Origin: Parvibaculum sp.
GTDB lineage: Bacteria > Pseudomonadota > Alphaproteobacteria > Parvibaculales > Parvibaculaceae
NCBI GenBank assembly: GCA_014359855.1
Contig: JACIYQ010000067.1
Location: 1 to 5,787 of the forward strand
DNA length: 5,787 bases
Direction of reading: 5' to 3'
Both the position numbers and the translations under genes were made by a program. Numbering within the stretch: position 1 is the stretch's first letter; the number at the start of each line of letters is the position of its first letter. Below, piece after piece: positions 1-5,749 of the stretch. Below the pieces are notes generated by a model, which saw only the letters and a list, made by a program, of their open reading frames with translations, was not told the origin of the DNA and searched no databases.

Positions 1-522
1 CGCAAGGCCTGGCTCGAAGGTCTGTCGCCGAAGGAAAACCGCGACGTGCCGCCGCTCGACTATCCGCTGGTCTACCGGCTGAAAGAGGCGATGCCCGACA
101 CGGAAATCTTCATCAATGGCGGCATCGCGTCGCTCGACGAGGCACAAGCGCATCTCGCTCATGTCGATGGCGTCATGCTCGGCCGTGCCGCCTACCAGAA
201 CCCCTACCTCCTGGCCGGGGTGGATGCGCGTTTCTACGGCGACGACAGTCCGTCGCTCTCCCGGCATGAGGTCCTTGAAACCTTTCTGCCTTATGTGCAA
301 AGAGAATTGGCGCATGGAACACATCTCCATGCCATGACACGGCATATACTGGGCCTCTTTCAGGGATGCCCCGGCGCGCGCGCCTTCCGCCGCCACATCT
401 CCGAGAACGCGCCGCGCCCCGGCGCAAACGAAAATGTCATCCGCGAAGCCATGGACATGGTCTCGCGATCCGGACCTGCCCCCGAATCCAGAAAAGACCC
501 GGCGCTCGCCGCGGCTCAATAG
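1..522 (+). CDS. dusA: tRNA-dihydrouridine synthase A, C-terminal part (5' end outside window)
   Basis: DusA is an FMN enzyme that uses NADPH to reduce specific uridines in the D-loop of tRNA to dihydrouridine; it is cytosolic. The frame is open from base 1 and gives 173 residues, about half of the usual ~330, so the N-terminal barrel strands and the catalytic cysteine lie outside the window. Visible family signatures are RKAWLEGLSPKENR at the start, NGGI near residue 40 and GVMLGRAAYQNPY near residue 57 (both FMN-binding loops of the TIM barrel). They are followed by the helical-domain motif TRHILGLFQGCPGARAFRRHISE. This combination is specific to DusA rather than DusB or DusC. The last ~20 residues, after the conserved helix, are a low-complexity tail. 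The gene ends at TAG, 15 bases before the next + strand gene. The GTG at 46 is internal, not a start. Confidence 0.96.
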   Translation, partial: RKAWLEGLSPKENRDVPPLDYPLVYRLKEAMPDTEIFINGGIASLDEAQAHLAHVDGVMLGRAAYQNPYLLAGVDARFYGDDSPSLSRHEVLETFLPYVQRELAHGTHLHAMTRHILGLFQGCPGARAFRRHISENAPRPGANENVIREAMDMVSRSGPAPESRKDPALAAAQ

Positions 523-537
523 ATAAAGAACCGGCGC

Positions 538-1374
538 ATGAACATCGAAGCCATGTCGCTCATGGAACTTGCGCCTTTCGCGGCGGGGCTCATCGTCACC
601 GGTCTTGTCGCGGGCGTCCTCGCGGGCCTTCTCGGCGTCGGCGGCGGCATCGTCATCGTGCCGGTCCTCTATCACGTCTTCACGCTGCTCGGCATCGACG
701 AGGCCGTGCGCATGCATCTTGCGGTCGGCACCTCGCTCGGCACCATCGTGCTGACTTCGATCCGCTCCGTTCGCGCCCATGCGAAGAAAGGCGCGGTCGA
801 CTGGCCGATGCTGAGAAGCTGGGCGTTCCCCATTCTGCTGGGCGTTGCGGCCGGAACATTCATCGCGGCCTATGTGAGCGGCGATGCCCTGACCGGCGTC
901 TTTGCCTCCATCGCGCTTCTCGTCGCCGCCAATCTCGCCTTCGGCAAGGAGAGCTGGCGCCTCGGCACGCAATTGCCGGGCAGGCCCGTGCAATATTCCG
1001 TTGCCGGCGTCATCGGCACGCTCTCCGCGCTCATGGGTATCGGCGGCGGCACCTTCGCGGTCAGCTTCATGACGCTCTACGGCAAGAACCCGCGCGAAGC
1101 CGTCGCGACCTCCTCGGGCCTCGGCGTGCTGATCGCCGTTCCCGCCGTCATCGGCTTTGTGCTTGCGGGCTGGAACGATCCGCTGCTTCCGCCTTTCAGC
1201 TTCGGTTACGTGAACCTGATCGGGATCGCGCTCATCGCGCCGCTCTCGGTGCTTGCCGCACCCTGGGGTGCCGCCATCGCGCATGCGATCAGCCACAAGG
1301 CGCTCATCCGCGCCTTCGCGGCCTTCCTCGCGCTCACCTCGGTCCAGATGTTCTACCGGCTCTTCTTCGGCTGA
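538..1374 (+). CDS. TauE/SafE family (DUF81) membrane transporter
   Basis: This 278-residue, very hydrophobic protein is a probable inner-membrane anion exporter of the TauE/SafE family. Some family members export sulfite, sulfoacetate or other organosulfur anions, but the substrate cannot be read from this sequence. The typical internal duplication is visible: GLLGVGGGIVIVPVL (residues 30-44) is echoed by ALMGIGGGTFAVSFM (164-178), and AVGTSLGT (62-69) by AVATSSGLG (188-196). Hydrophobic stretches at about 12-32, 36-54, 95-113, 116-134, 151-180, 190-212, 223-243 and 257-275 fit 8-9 membrane passes. The length is normal for the family. ATG 538 was chosen because AAAGAA lies 7 bases upstream; ATG 553 or 562 would remove only a few residues. 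The 15-base gap after dusA suggests co-transcription. The nearest genes give no sulfur-metabolism context. Confidence 0.9.
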   Translation: MNIEAMSLMELAPFAAGLIVTGLVAGVLAGLLGVGGGIVIVPVLYHVFTLLGIDEAVRMHLAVGTSLGTIVLTSIRSVRAHAKKGAVDWPMLRSWAFPILLGVAAGTFIAAYVSGDALTGVFASIALLVAANLAFGKESWRLGTQLPGRPVQYSVAGVIGTLSALMGIGGGTFAVSFMTLYGKNPREAVATSSGLGVLIAVPAVIGFVLAGWNDPLLPPFSFGYVNLIGIALIAPLSVLAAPWGAAIAHAISHKALIRAFAAFLALTSVQMFYRLFFG

Positions 1375-1385
1375 TCCTCAGCCGA
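1367..1385. terminator. Palindrome spanning both convergent stop codons, possible bidirectional terminator
   Basis: Bases 1367-1374 (TCGGCTGA) and 1378-1385 (TCAGCCGA) are perfect inverted repeats: an 8-bp stem with a 3-base loop TCC. The left arm contains the TGA of the transporter gene and the right arm contains the TGA (read on the - strand) of the hydrolase gene. A hairpin would therefore form in both transcripts right at the stop. Neither side is followed by a T-run, so it is not a classical intrinsic terminator. It may instead protect 3' ends or simply slow polymerase between converging genes. Confidence 0.4.
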
Positions 1386-2472
1386 GAAACCAGTCCATGA
1401 TGCGGGCGTTTTCTTCCGCCGGATAGGTGTGGGAGAGATCGGCGATCTCACGATAAGTCACATTCGCGCCCGCCGCCGAAAGCTCCGAATGGGCGAGCCG
1501 CGCCATGCCGGCGGCAAACATCCAGTCGAGCGCGCCATGCGTGATATAGACGGGAAGGCCCTGAAGCCGTGCCGGGTCCGCCATGCCGAGAAGCATCGGA
1601 TGCCACGCGGATGAGACAGGCGCGAGATGCGTGAAGGGCCCGCCTGCCAGCCCCGCAAGATAGGTGAAGGTGCCGCCATCGCTCATGCCGGTGAGCAAGA
1701 TGCGGCCGGCGTCGATGTTCCAGCGCTCGCCCGCATGCGCCATCATCCGCGCAAGCGAGACCCGGTCCTGCTCCGGCTCCATGAGAGACCATGTCGCATC
1801 GAGCGATGTCGGGCTCATCAGGATCGCGCCGCGAGAGCGCGCCGCCCTGAGCCATGTCCACAGAAAACCGCGCCCGTGCCCGCTGCCGCCATGGCAGGCG
1901 ACGATCAGCGGGTGAGGGCGGCCGGAATCGTATGTCTCCGGCACATAGAGCGAGAAGCCGCCGCGCTGTCCCTTCTCGTTGCCGAAATGATGGATGCCGG
2001 TTCCGTCTCTCGCCACGCCCTCCGCGAGACGCTCGATGAGCGCCGCGTCGTTCTGCGCGCCATCCTCGAGGAAGAAGCGGCTTACCGGCGGCAGCATCGC
2101 GCTCACCGGGTAGAGTGCTTCCATCGCGCGCGGCCCGTGCCGCATCGCGCGATAGGCCGCGAAGACCGGACCGCCCGGCGCCGTCCCGTCCGCCGCCGCC
2201 GCGCGCAACCCCTCGAATGTCGCTTCGGTCTCGTCCGCCGCCGCGCGCACATGGTCGCCAAACGCGCACAGATGCTCCGGCCATTGCACGGCGTCGAACG
2301 CCGTCCGCGAGGCCTTCAGCTTCGCCGCCACCGGCTCCATCTGCTCGACAAGGTTCGCCAGAAGCGGCGGATGCATATGCCGCGCAATGAACGACACGGC
2401 ATCCATTCCCTGCAACAGCGCGGGCAGCAGCGCATCGACGGCGTCGATCAGTTTTTCGTTGGGCGTTTCCAT
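1378..2472 (-). CDS. Alpha/beta-hydrolase, esterase/PHB-depolymerase-like, with ~130-residue N-terminal helical region
   Basis: This is a predicted serine hydrolase of 364 residues from ATG 2472; a TTG at 2490 would add six. Counting from ATG 2472, the oxyanion-hole motif HGGSGHGRG is at about 194-202 and the nucleophile elbow GMSDG at 262-266 (Ser264). The probable acid Asp316 lies in HGALDWMF, and the probable base His348 lies in LSHTYP. The order and spacing match the alpha/beta-hydrolase fold of the phospholipase/carboxylesterase and PHB-depolymerase/feruloyl-esterase-like group. The substrate is unknown. Residues ~1-130 precede the catalytic domain, look helical and alanine-rich, and match nothing I recognise. 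No signal peptide is seen, so the enzyme is probably cytosolic. ATG 2472 is preferred because GGAA lies just upstream, whereas nothing like a ribosome site precedes the TTG. The gene converges on the transporter gene and is divergent from the toxin-antitoxin operon. Confidence 0.85.
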   Translation of the reverse strand: METPNEKLIDAVDALLPALLQGMDAVSFIARHMHPPLLANLVEQMEPVAAKLKASRTAFDAVQWPEHLCAFGDHVRAAADETEATFEGLRAAAADGTAPGGPVFAAYRAMRHGPRAMEALYPVSAMLPPVSRFFLEDGAQNDAALIERLAEGVARDGTGIHHFGNEKGQRGGFSLYVPETYDSGRPHPLIVACHGGSGHGRGFLWTWLRAARSRGAILMSPTSLDATWSLMEPEQDRVSLARMMAHAGERWNIDAGRILLTGMSDGGTFTYLAGLAGGPFTHLAPVSSAWHPMLLGMADPARLQGLPVYITHGALDWMFAAGMARLAHSELSAAGANVTYREIADLSHTYPAEENARIMDWFLG

Positions 2473-2540
2473 CGTTTCCGGTTTCGGCAATGGGAGGGCA
2501 GGGGAGTAAAGCCTTCTTCCGGCCCAGGCGAAAGCCGGAC

Positions 2541-2599
2541 TTGAAATCCATGTCCAATTAAACTAAGTTCAATAAACTAAACTAATTTGGATGTAGGCG
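2541..2599 (+). promoter_or_regulatory. AT-rich promoter/operator region between the hydrolase gene and the toxin-antitoxin operon
   Basis: The stretch 2554-2590 is strikingly AT-rich in a GC-rich window. It contains three copies of ACTAA (2562-2566, 2576-2580, 2581-2585), two of them within the 8-base direct repeat TAAACTAA (2559-2566, 2573-2580). It also has a 9-base palindrome AACTAAGTT (2561-2569) and outer near-inverted arms CCAATTA (2554-2560) and TAATTTGG (2583-2590). Such repeats are what Phd/YefM antitoxins typically bind to autorepress their operon. A possible -35 for the + strand is TTGAAA (2541-2546), with only a weak -10 (TAAGTT, 2564-2569). On the - strand TTTAAT (2557-2562) is a good -10 match for the divergent hydrolase gene, but no clear -35 accompanies it. 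The exact promoters are uncertain; the repeats are direct observation. Confidence 0.55.
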
Positions 2600-2845
2600 A
2601 TGCGTACCTTCAATATCCATGAAGCGAAGACGCACCTTTCCCGCCTGATCGAAAAGGCGGCGAAAGGTGAGAGCTTCATCATCGCGAAAGCGGGAAAGCC
2701 GCTCGTCAAGGTGACGGCGCTTGAGGCGCCTGTGCCGGGCGAGGTGCGCCGCACCGGGTTTCTGGCGGGCGCGCTCAAGGTCCCGGCCGATTTCGACAAG
2801 ATGGGAAGGGCCGAGATCGAGGCGATGTTCGGGGAGGACGCGTGA
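2600..2845 (+). CDS. Type II toxin-antitoxin antitoxin, Phd/YefM family
   Basis: This is an 81-residue antitoxin that would neutralise the downstream PIN-domain nuclease and autorepress the operon. Residues 1-45 match the Phd/YefM DNA-binding fold: the N-terminal strand RTFNIHEAKTHLSRLIEKA is followed by GESFIIAKAGKPLVKVTAL, the family signature (strand, helix, then the GKP turn). Residues ~50-79 (RRTGFLAGALKVPADFDKMGR, then a helix ending in EAMFGED) form the usual toxin-binding tail, rich in hydrophobic and acidic residues. ATG 2600 directly follows the AT-rich operator-like repeats. GGA at 2589-2591 is a weak ribosome site 8 bases upstream, while AGG at 2595-2597 is too close. The stop TGA overlaps the toxin start (GTGA), so the two are translationally coupled. 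Length and composition are normal for the family. Confidence 0.93.
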   Translation: MRTFNIHEAKTHLSRLIEKAAKGESFIIAKAGKPLVKVTALEAPVPGEVRRTGFLAGALKVPADFDKMGRAEIEAMFGEDA

Positions 2846-3228
2846 AGCTTCTTCTCGATACGCATATTCTTCTCTGGGCGGCCGGTCTGCCGGGGAAGCT
2901 GCCGCGCACAGCGCGCAAGCTCATCGAGGACACGGAGAACCTTCTTCTCTTCAGCCCGGCGAACCTGTGGGAAATCGCCATTAAGCGTTCGCTGGGGCGG
3001 GATGATTTCCAGGCCGATCCGCGTCTCCTGCACCGTGGCCTCATTGACAACGGGTATGAGGAATTGCCGATCGCAAGCGGTCATGCGCTTGCGGCGGGCG
3101 ATTTGCCGCCGCTTCACAAGGATCCCTTCGACCGGATGCTGGTCGCGCAGGCGCTGGAGGAGGGCATCATGCTGCTGACGGCCGACCCCCTTGTGGCGCA
3201 GTACCCCGGACCGATCCGGAAAGTTTGA
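2842..3228 (+). CDS. vapC: Type II toxin-antitoxin toxin, VapC-like PIN-domain ribonuclease
   Basis: This is a 128-residue PIN-domain endoribonuclease toxin; family members cleave RNA (often tRNA or rRNA) when their antitoxin is lost. The metal-binding acidic residues are all in place: Asp6 in LLLDTHILLW, Glu44 in NLWEIAIK, Asp97 in KDPFDRMLVAQA and Asp115 in LLTADPLVAQY. No active-site residue is missing, so the toxin should be functional. The DTHILLW / LWEIAIK / DPFDR set is that of the VapC-like PIN group usually paired with Phd-type antitoxins. The start is GTG 2842, overlapping the antitoxin TGA by 4 bases. A strong ribosome site, GGGGAGG at 2831-2837, lies inside the antitoxin gene 4 bases upstream. 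The gene ends 12 bases from the convergent phosphohexomutase stop codon, with no clear terminator between them. Confidence 0.95.
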   Translation: MKLLLDTHILLWAAGLPGKLPRTARKLIEDTENLLLFSPANLWEIAIKRSLGRDDFQADPRLLHRGLIDNGYEELPIASGHALAAGDLPPLHKDPFDRMLVAQALEEGIMLLTADPLVAQYPGPIRKV

Positions 3229-3240
3229 GCGGCAGCCCTC

Positions 3241-4740
3241 TCAAATCTTCTGATCATACTCGCCTACTTCGGGCTGCGCCGAAAGGTGCTTGTCCACTTC
3301 CGCGAACATGGCCCGCATGTTCGCTTCCGATGCCGGGCTTTCGACCACGACCACGAGCCCCGGTTTGTTCGATGATGCGCGCACGAGCCCCCATGTCCCG
3401 TCTGCCACCGTCACGCGCACGCCGTTCACCGTCACGATGTCGCGGATCTTCTGGCCGATAAGCGTCTCGCCCTTCGTCTCCATTTCCTTGAAAAGCCTCA
3501 CCATCCGCTCCACGACTTCATACTTCTTCTCGTCCGGGCAATAGGGCGACATGGTGGGCGAGCCCCATGTCTTGGGCAGCGCCTCGCGCAGTTCCGACAT
3601 CTTCTTGTCCGGGCTGCGGTCCAGCATGTCGCAGATCGCAATGGCCGAGACGAGCCCGTCGTCATAGCCGCGCCCGATCGGCGGATTGAAGAAGTAGTGG
3701 CCGGACTTCTCGAAGCCGACCAGCGCATTCAGTTCATGCGCGCGCCGCTTGATATAGGAGTGTCCGGTTTTCCAGTAGTCGGTCTTCGCGCCGTTCGCGA
3801 TCAGCACGGGATCGGTGAGGAAGAGCCCGGTCGATTTCACGTCCACCACGAATTGCGCATTCGCGTGCCGTGAGGATAAATCCCGCGCCAGCATCACGCC
3901 CACCTTGTCGGCGAAGATTTCCTCGCCCGTATCGTCCACCACGCCGCAGCGGTCGCCGTCGCCATCGAAGCCGAGGCCCACATCGGCGCCTGTTTCCAGC
4001 ACCTTGTCGCGCAGCGCATGGAGCATCTCCATGTCTTCCGGGTTCGGATTATATCGCGGGAAGGTCCAGTCGAGCTCGCAATCGAGCGGGATCACCTCCA
4101 CGCCGATGCCTTCGAGAACCTTCGGCGCGAAGGCGCCCGCCGTGCCGTTGCCGCAGGCCGCGACCACGCGCAGCTTGCGTTTGATTTTCGGCCGGCCGGT
4201 GAGGTCGGCGATATAGCGCTCCGCCATGCCGCCCACGCGGATATAGCGTCCGCCGTCGCGCGCCTTGCCTTCGCCGCCGAGCACGATCTCTTTGAGGCGC
4301 CCCATTTCGTCCGGCCCGAAAGTCAGCGGCCGTTGCGCGCCCATCTTCACGCCGGTCCAGCCGTTCTCGTTGTGGCTCGCCGTCACCATGGCAACGCAGG
4401 GCACGTCGAGCGCGAACTGCGCGAAATAGGCGACGGGCGAAAGCGCGAGGCCGATATCGTGCACCTCGCAGCCCGCTTCCATCAGGCCGATGATCAGCGC
4501 CTGCTTGATCGAGGCGGAATAGGAGCGGAAGTCGTGACCGACCGCGATTGCAGGCCGCACACCGAATTCGTGGATCGCCGTGCCGAGCCCCAGCCCCAGC
4601 GCCTGCACGCCGACGAGGTTGATCTCCTTCTCGAACAGCCAGCGCGCGTCATATTCGCGGAACCCGTTGGGCGAGACGAGCGGCAGGTTCTCGAATTCAG
4701 GCGTATTGGGCTTCAGGTCGGTACGCGGCTTCAGCGTCAT
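3241..4740 (-). CDS. Phosphomannomutase/phosphoglucomutase (alpha-D-phosphohexomutase family)
   Basis: This 499-residue cytosolic enzyme would interconvert hexose 1- and 6-phosphates (mannose and/or glucose) through a phosphoserine, supplying precursors for lipopolysaccharide, capsule or other envelope glycans. The four family signatures are present in order: TASHN at 120-124 with phosphorylated Ser122; the Mg-binding loop DGDGDR at 259-264 (Asp259, 261, 263); the sugar-recognition loop GFEKSGH at 342-348; and the phosphate-binding loop RASSNKP at 454-460. The sugar loop has Glu344/Ser346, the PMM/PGM pattern rather than GlmM. The N-terminal motif is FREYDARW instead of the textbook YDIRG, and the protein is somewhat longer than the ~460 residues of AlgC. 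ATG 4740 has a good ribosome site, GGAG, 5 bases upstream. The gene follows the protease on the same strand after 123 bases, so an own promoter is likely. Confidence 0.95.
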   Translation of the reverse strand: MTLKPRTDLKPNTPEFENLPLVSPNGFREYDARWLFEKEINLVGVQALGLGLGTAIHEFGVRPAIAVGHDFRSYSASIKQALIIGLMEAGCEVHDIGLALSPVAYFAQFALDVPCVAMVTASHNENGWTGVKMGAQRPLTFGPDEMGRLKEIVLGGEGKARDGGRYIRVGGMAERYIADLTGRPKIKRKLRVVAACGNGTAGAFAPKVLEGIGVEVIPLDCELDWTFPRYNPNPEDMEMLHALRDKVLETGADVGLGFDGDGDRCGVVDDTGEEIFADKVGVMLARDLSSRHANAQFVVDVKSTGLFLTDPVLIANGAKTDYWKTGHSYIKRRAHELNALVGFEKSGHYFFNPPIGRGYDDGLVSAIAICDMLDRSPDKKMSELREALPKTWGSPTMSPYCPDEKKYEVVERMVRLFKEMETKGETLIGQKIRDIVTVNGVRVTVADGTWGLVRASSNKPGLVVVVESPASEANMRAMFAEVDKHLSAQPEVGEYDQKI

Positions 4741-4830
4741 GTTATCTCCGGGGAGGGCGGGGTGGTCTCGATGATTTGTTATAGCGAAATTTCAGCGTGA
4801 ACGGATGACAAGTCCGATCCGCTATAGAAA
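4741..4830 (-). promoter_or_regulatory. Candidate promoter region of the phosphohexomutase gene, with an inverted repeat
   Basis: On the - strand TATAAC (4778-4783) is a good -10 match and would start RNA about 30 bases before the ATG. The best -35-like hexamer, TTGTCA (4806-4811), is 22 bases away, which is too far for a standard sigma-70 promoter, so the promoter is tentative. The 7-base arms TATAGCG (4780-4786) and CGCTATA (4820-4826) form an inverted repeat that overlaps the -10. It could be an operator or chance. The ribosome site GGAG lies at 4746-4749. Confidence 0.3.
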
Positions 4831-4863
4831 TCCTGAATGAGGCGGGAGAATGGCGGTGTGTGT

Positions 4864-5559
4864 CTAGTAGCGCAGCACCAGCCGCTCGCCCCTGACCTCG
4901 ACGGAACCGAGCCGCCCGAGAAAGCTCATGCCGAGCAGCGAGCTGTCGAGCCCGCCCTGCGACACCGAGGCATCGACATCGCGCAGCGTGATCCCGCCCA
5001 CCGTCACCTCGTCGAGCCTGACCCGCGCGGCATGGATGACGCCGTTCGCCGTCTGATAGGGGATGGTGTAGCTGAGCCTGGAAAAGTCGATGCCGATACG
5101 GCGCGCATCCGCGGCGCTCAGCGCCACGTCGCTCGCGCCCGTATCCACCATGAAGCGCACATGCGTCCCGTTGACGAGAGCGTCCGCATGGAAATGCCCC
5201 GTCGTGTCGCGCGACAGATAGGCCGTGCCCGGTTCGCCCGTCACCGGGACGGAAGGAGCGGCTTCGGAACGCAGCCGGTTGCCGATGTCCGAAAAGACGT
5301 CGCGGTAGGAATAGCCGATCACGAGGACGAGCCCGATTGCGATCCAGGCCAGCGCCTGTTTCAGCGCCACGCCCGCCCGTTTCCGCCACCCCATCACAAC
5401 GCCGGAGCCGACCAGCGTCAGCAGGAGTACGCCGTAGACGAAGCGCATCTGCGCGTTCTCGCCGTCCAGCGCGCCCGGAAAGCGGTTCAGCAGGAGCAGC
5501 AGCAGCGCCGCGGCGCCGAGAAGGACCAGGGCGGCCCATGTCCAGTTGTTCTGTCTCAT
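4864..5559 (-). CDS. Membrane-anchored retropepsin-like aspartic protease (clan AA, TIGR02281-type)
   Basis: From ATG 5559 this is a 231-residue protein. Hydrophobic segments at about 7-25, 39-56 and 68-84 anchor it in the inner membrane, and a soluble domain from ~110 to 231 carries the single-lobed aspartic protease fold. The catalytic motif FMVDTGASDVALS has Asp139. The second hallmark, the hydrophobic-Gly motif SLLGMSFLGRL, is at 207-217. Such proteins act as dimers, and the soluble domain is probably periplasmic. The Caulobacter polarity protease PerP belongs to this broad type, but no specific substrate can be inferred here. The frame is open back to an ATG at 5631, which would add 24 basic residues. 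I prefer 5559 because the first membrane segment then sits at the N-terminus as is usual, although no Shine-Dalgarno sequence precedes it. It is upstream of, and on the same strand as, the phosphohexomutase gene. Confidence 0.88.
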   Translation of the reverse strand: MRQNNWTWAALVLLGAAALLLLLLNRFPGALDGENAQMRFVYGVLLLTLVGSGVVMGWRKRAGVALKQALAWIAIGLVLVIGYSYRDVFSDIGNRLRSEAAPSVPVTGEPGTAYLSRDTTGHFHADALVNGTHVRFMVDTGASDVALSAADARRIGIDFSRLSYTIPYQTANGVIHAARVRLDEVTVGGITLRDVDASVSQGGLDSSLLGMSFLGRLGSVEVRGERLVLRY

Positions 5560-5572
5560 GGAAGCGAGTCTA
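5560..5572 (-). promoter_or_regulatory. Possible -10 element for a leaderless protease transcript
   Basis: On the - strand TAGACT (5567-5572) matches 4 of 6 positions of a -10 box and ends exactly 7 bases before ATG 5559. This spacing would place the RNA start at or next to the initiation codon. There is no purine-rich ribosome site before this ATG, which fits leaderless initiation. No convincing -35 is seen at the usual distance, so this is weak support. Confidence 0.22.
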
Positions 5573-5749
5573 GCGCGGGCAGGTGATAAAAGCGTAATCG
5601 CGATATGAAACCTCAGCCCCTTTTTCGTCATGGCCCGCTTTATGCCACTGCTGTCCGGTTTAAATTTTTCGGGGCTGGTTCAAGCTTTTGATTTTGCGAG
5701 CGAAACGCCTGTTCGCCAGCACTCGGGACTCGGAACCGCGAAATCGGGT

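Noticed and set aside
366..1400. Long + strand open frame overlapping the transporter gene
   Set aside because: It is dominated by Arg, His and Ala, has no recognisable domain, and is a frame-shifted shadow of the dusA end and the TauE/SafE gene, which carry clear family motifs.
1627..2544. 305-codon + strand frame opposite the hydrolase gene
   Set aside because: The Arg/His-rich translation without motifs is typical of an antisense shadow in GC-rich DNA; the - strand frame has a complete catalytic triad.
1448..2557. 369-codon - strand frame shifted relative to the hydrolase gene
   Set aside because: It is an Arg/Ala/Gly-rich shadow in another frame of the same strand; the motifs belong to the other frame.
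2569..3117. 182-codon - strand frame opposite the toxin-antitoxin pair
   Set aside because: No domain is recognisable, and both + strand proteins have intact family signatures, coupled starts and a strong ribosome site.
3229..3240. Terminator between the toxin gene and the phosphohexomutase gene
   Set aside because: Only 12 bases separate the stops, and no stem-loop or T-run is visible on either strand.
4018..4800. 260-codon + strand frame opposite the phosphohexomutase gene
   Set aside because: It is His/Arg/Ala-rich antisense of a gene with all four phosphohexomutase motifs.
4742..5586. Long frames on both strands overlapping the aspartic protease gene (4742-5539 - strand, 4837-5586 + strand)
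   Set aside because: Both are Arg-rich without motifs; the VDTGAS frame with three membrane segments is the real gene.
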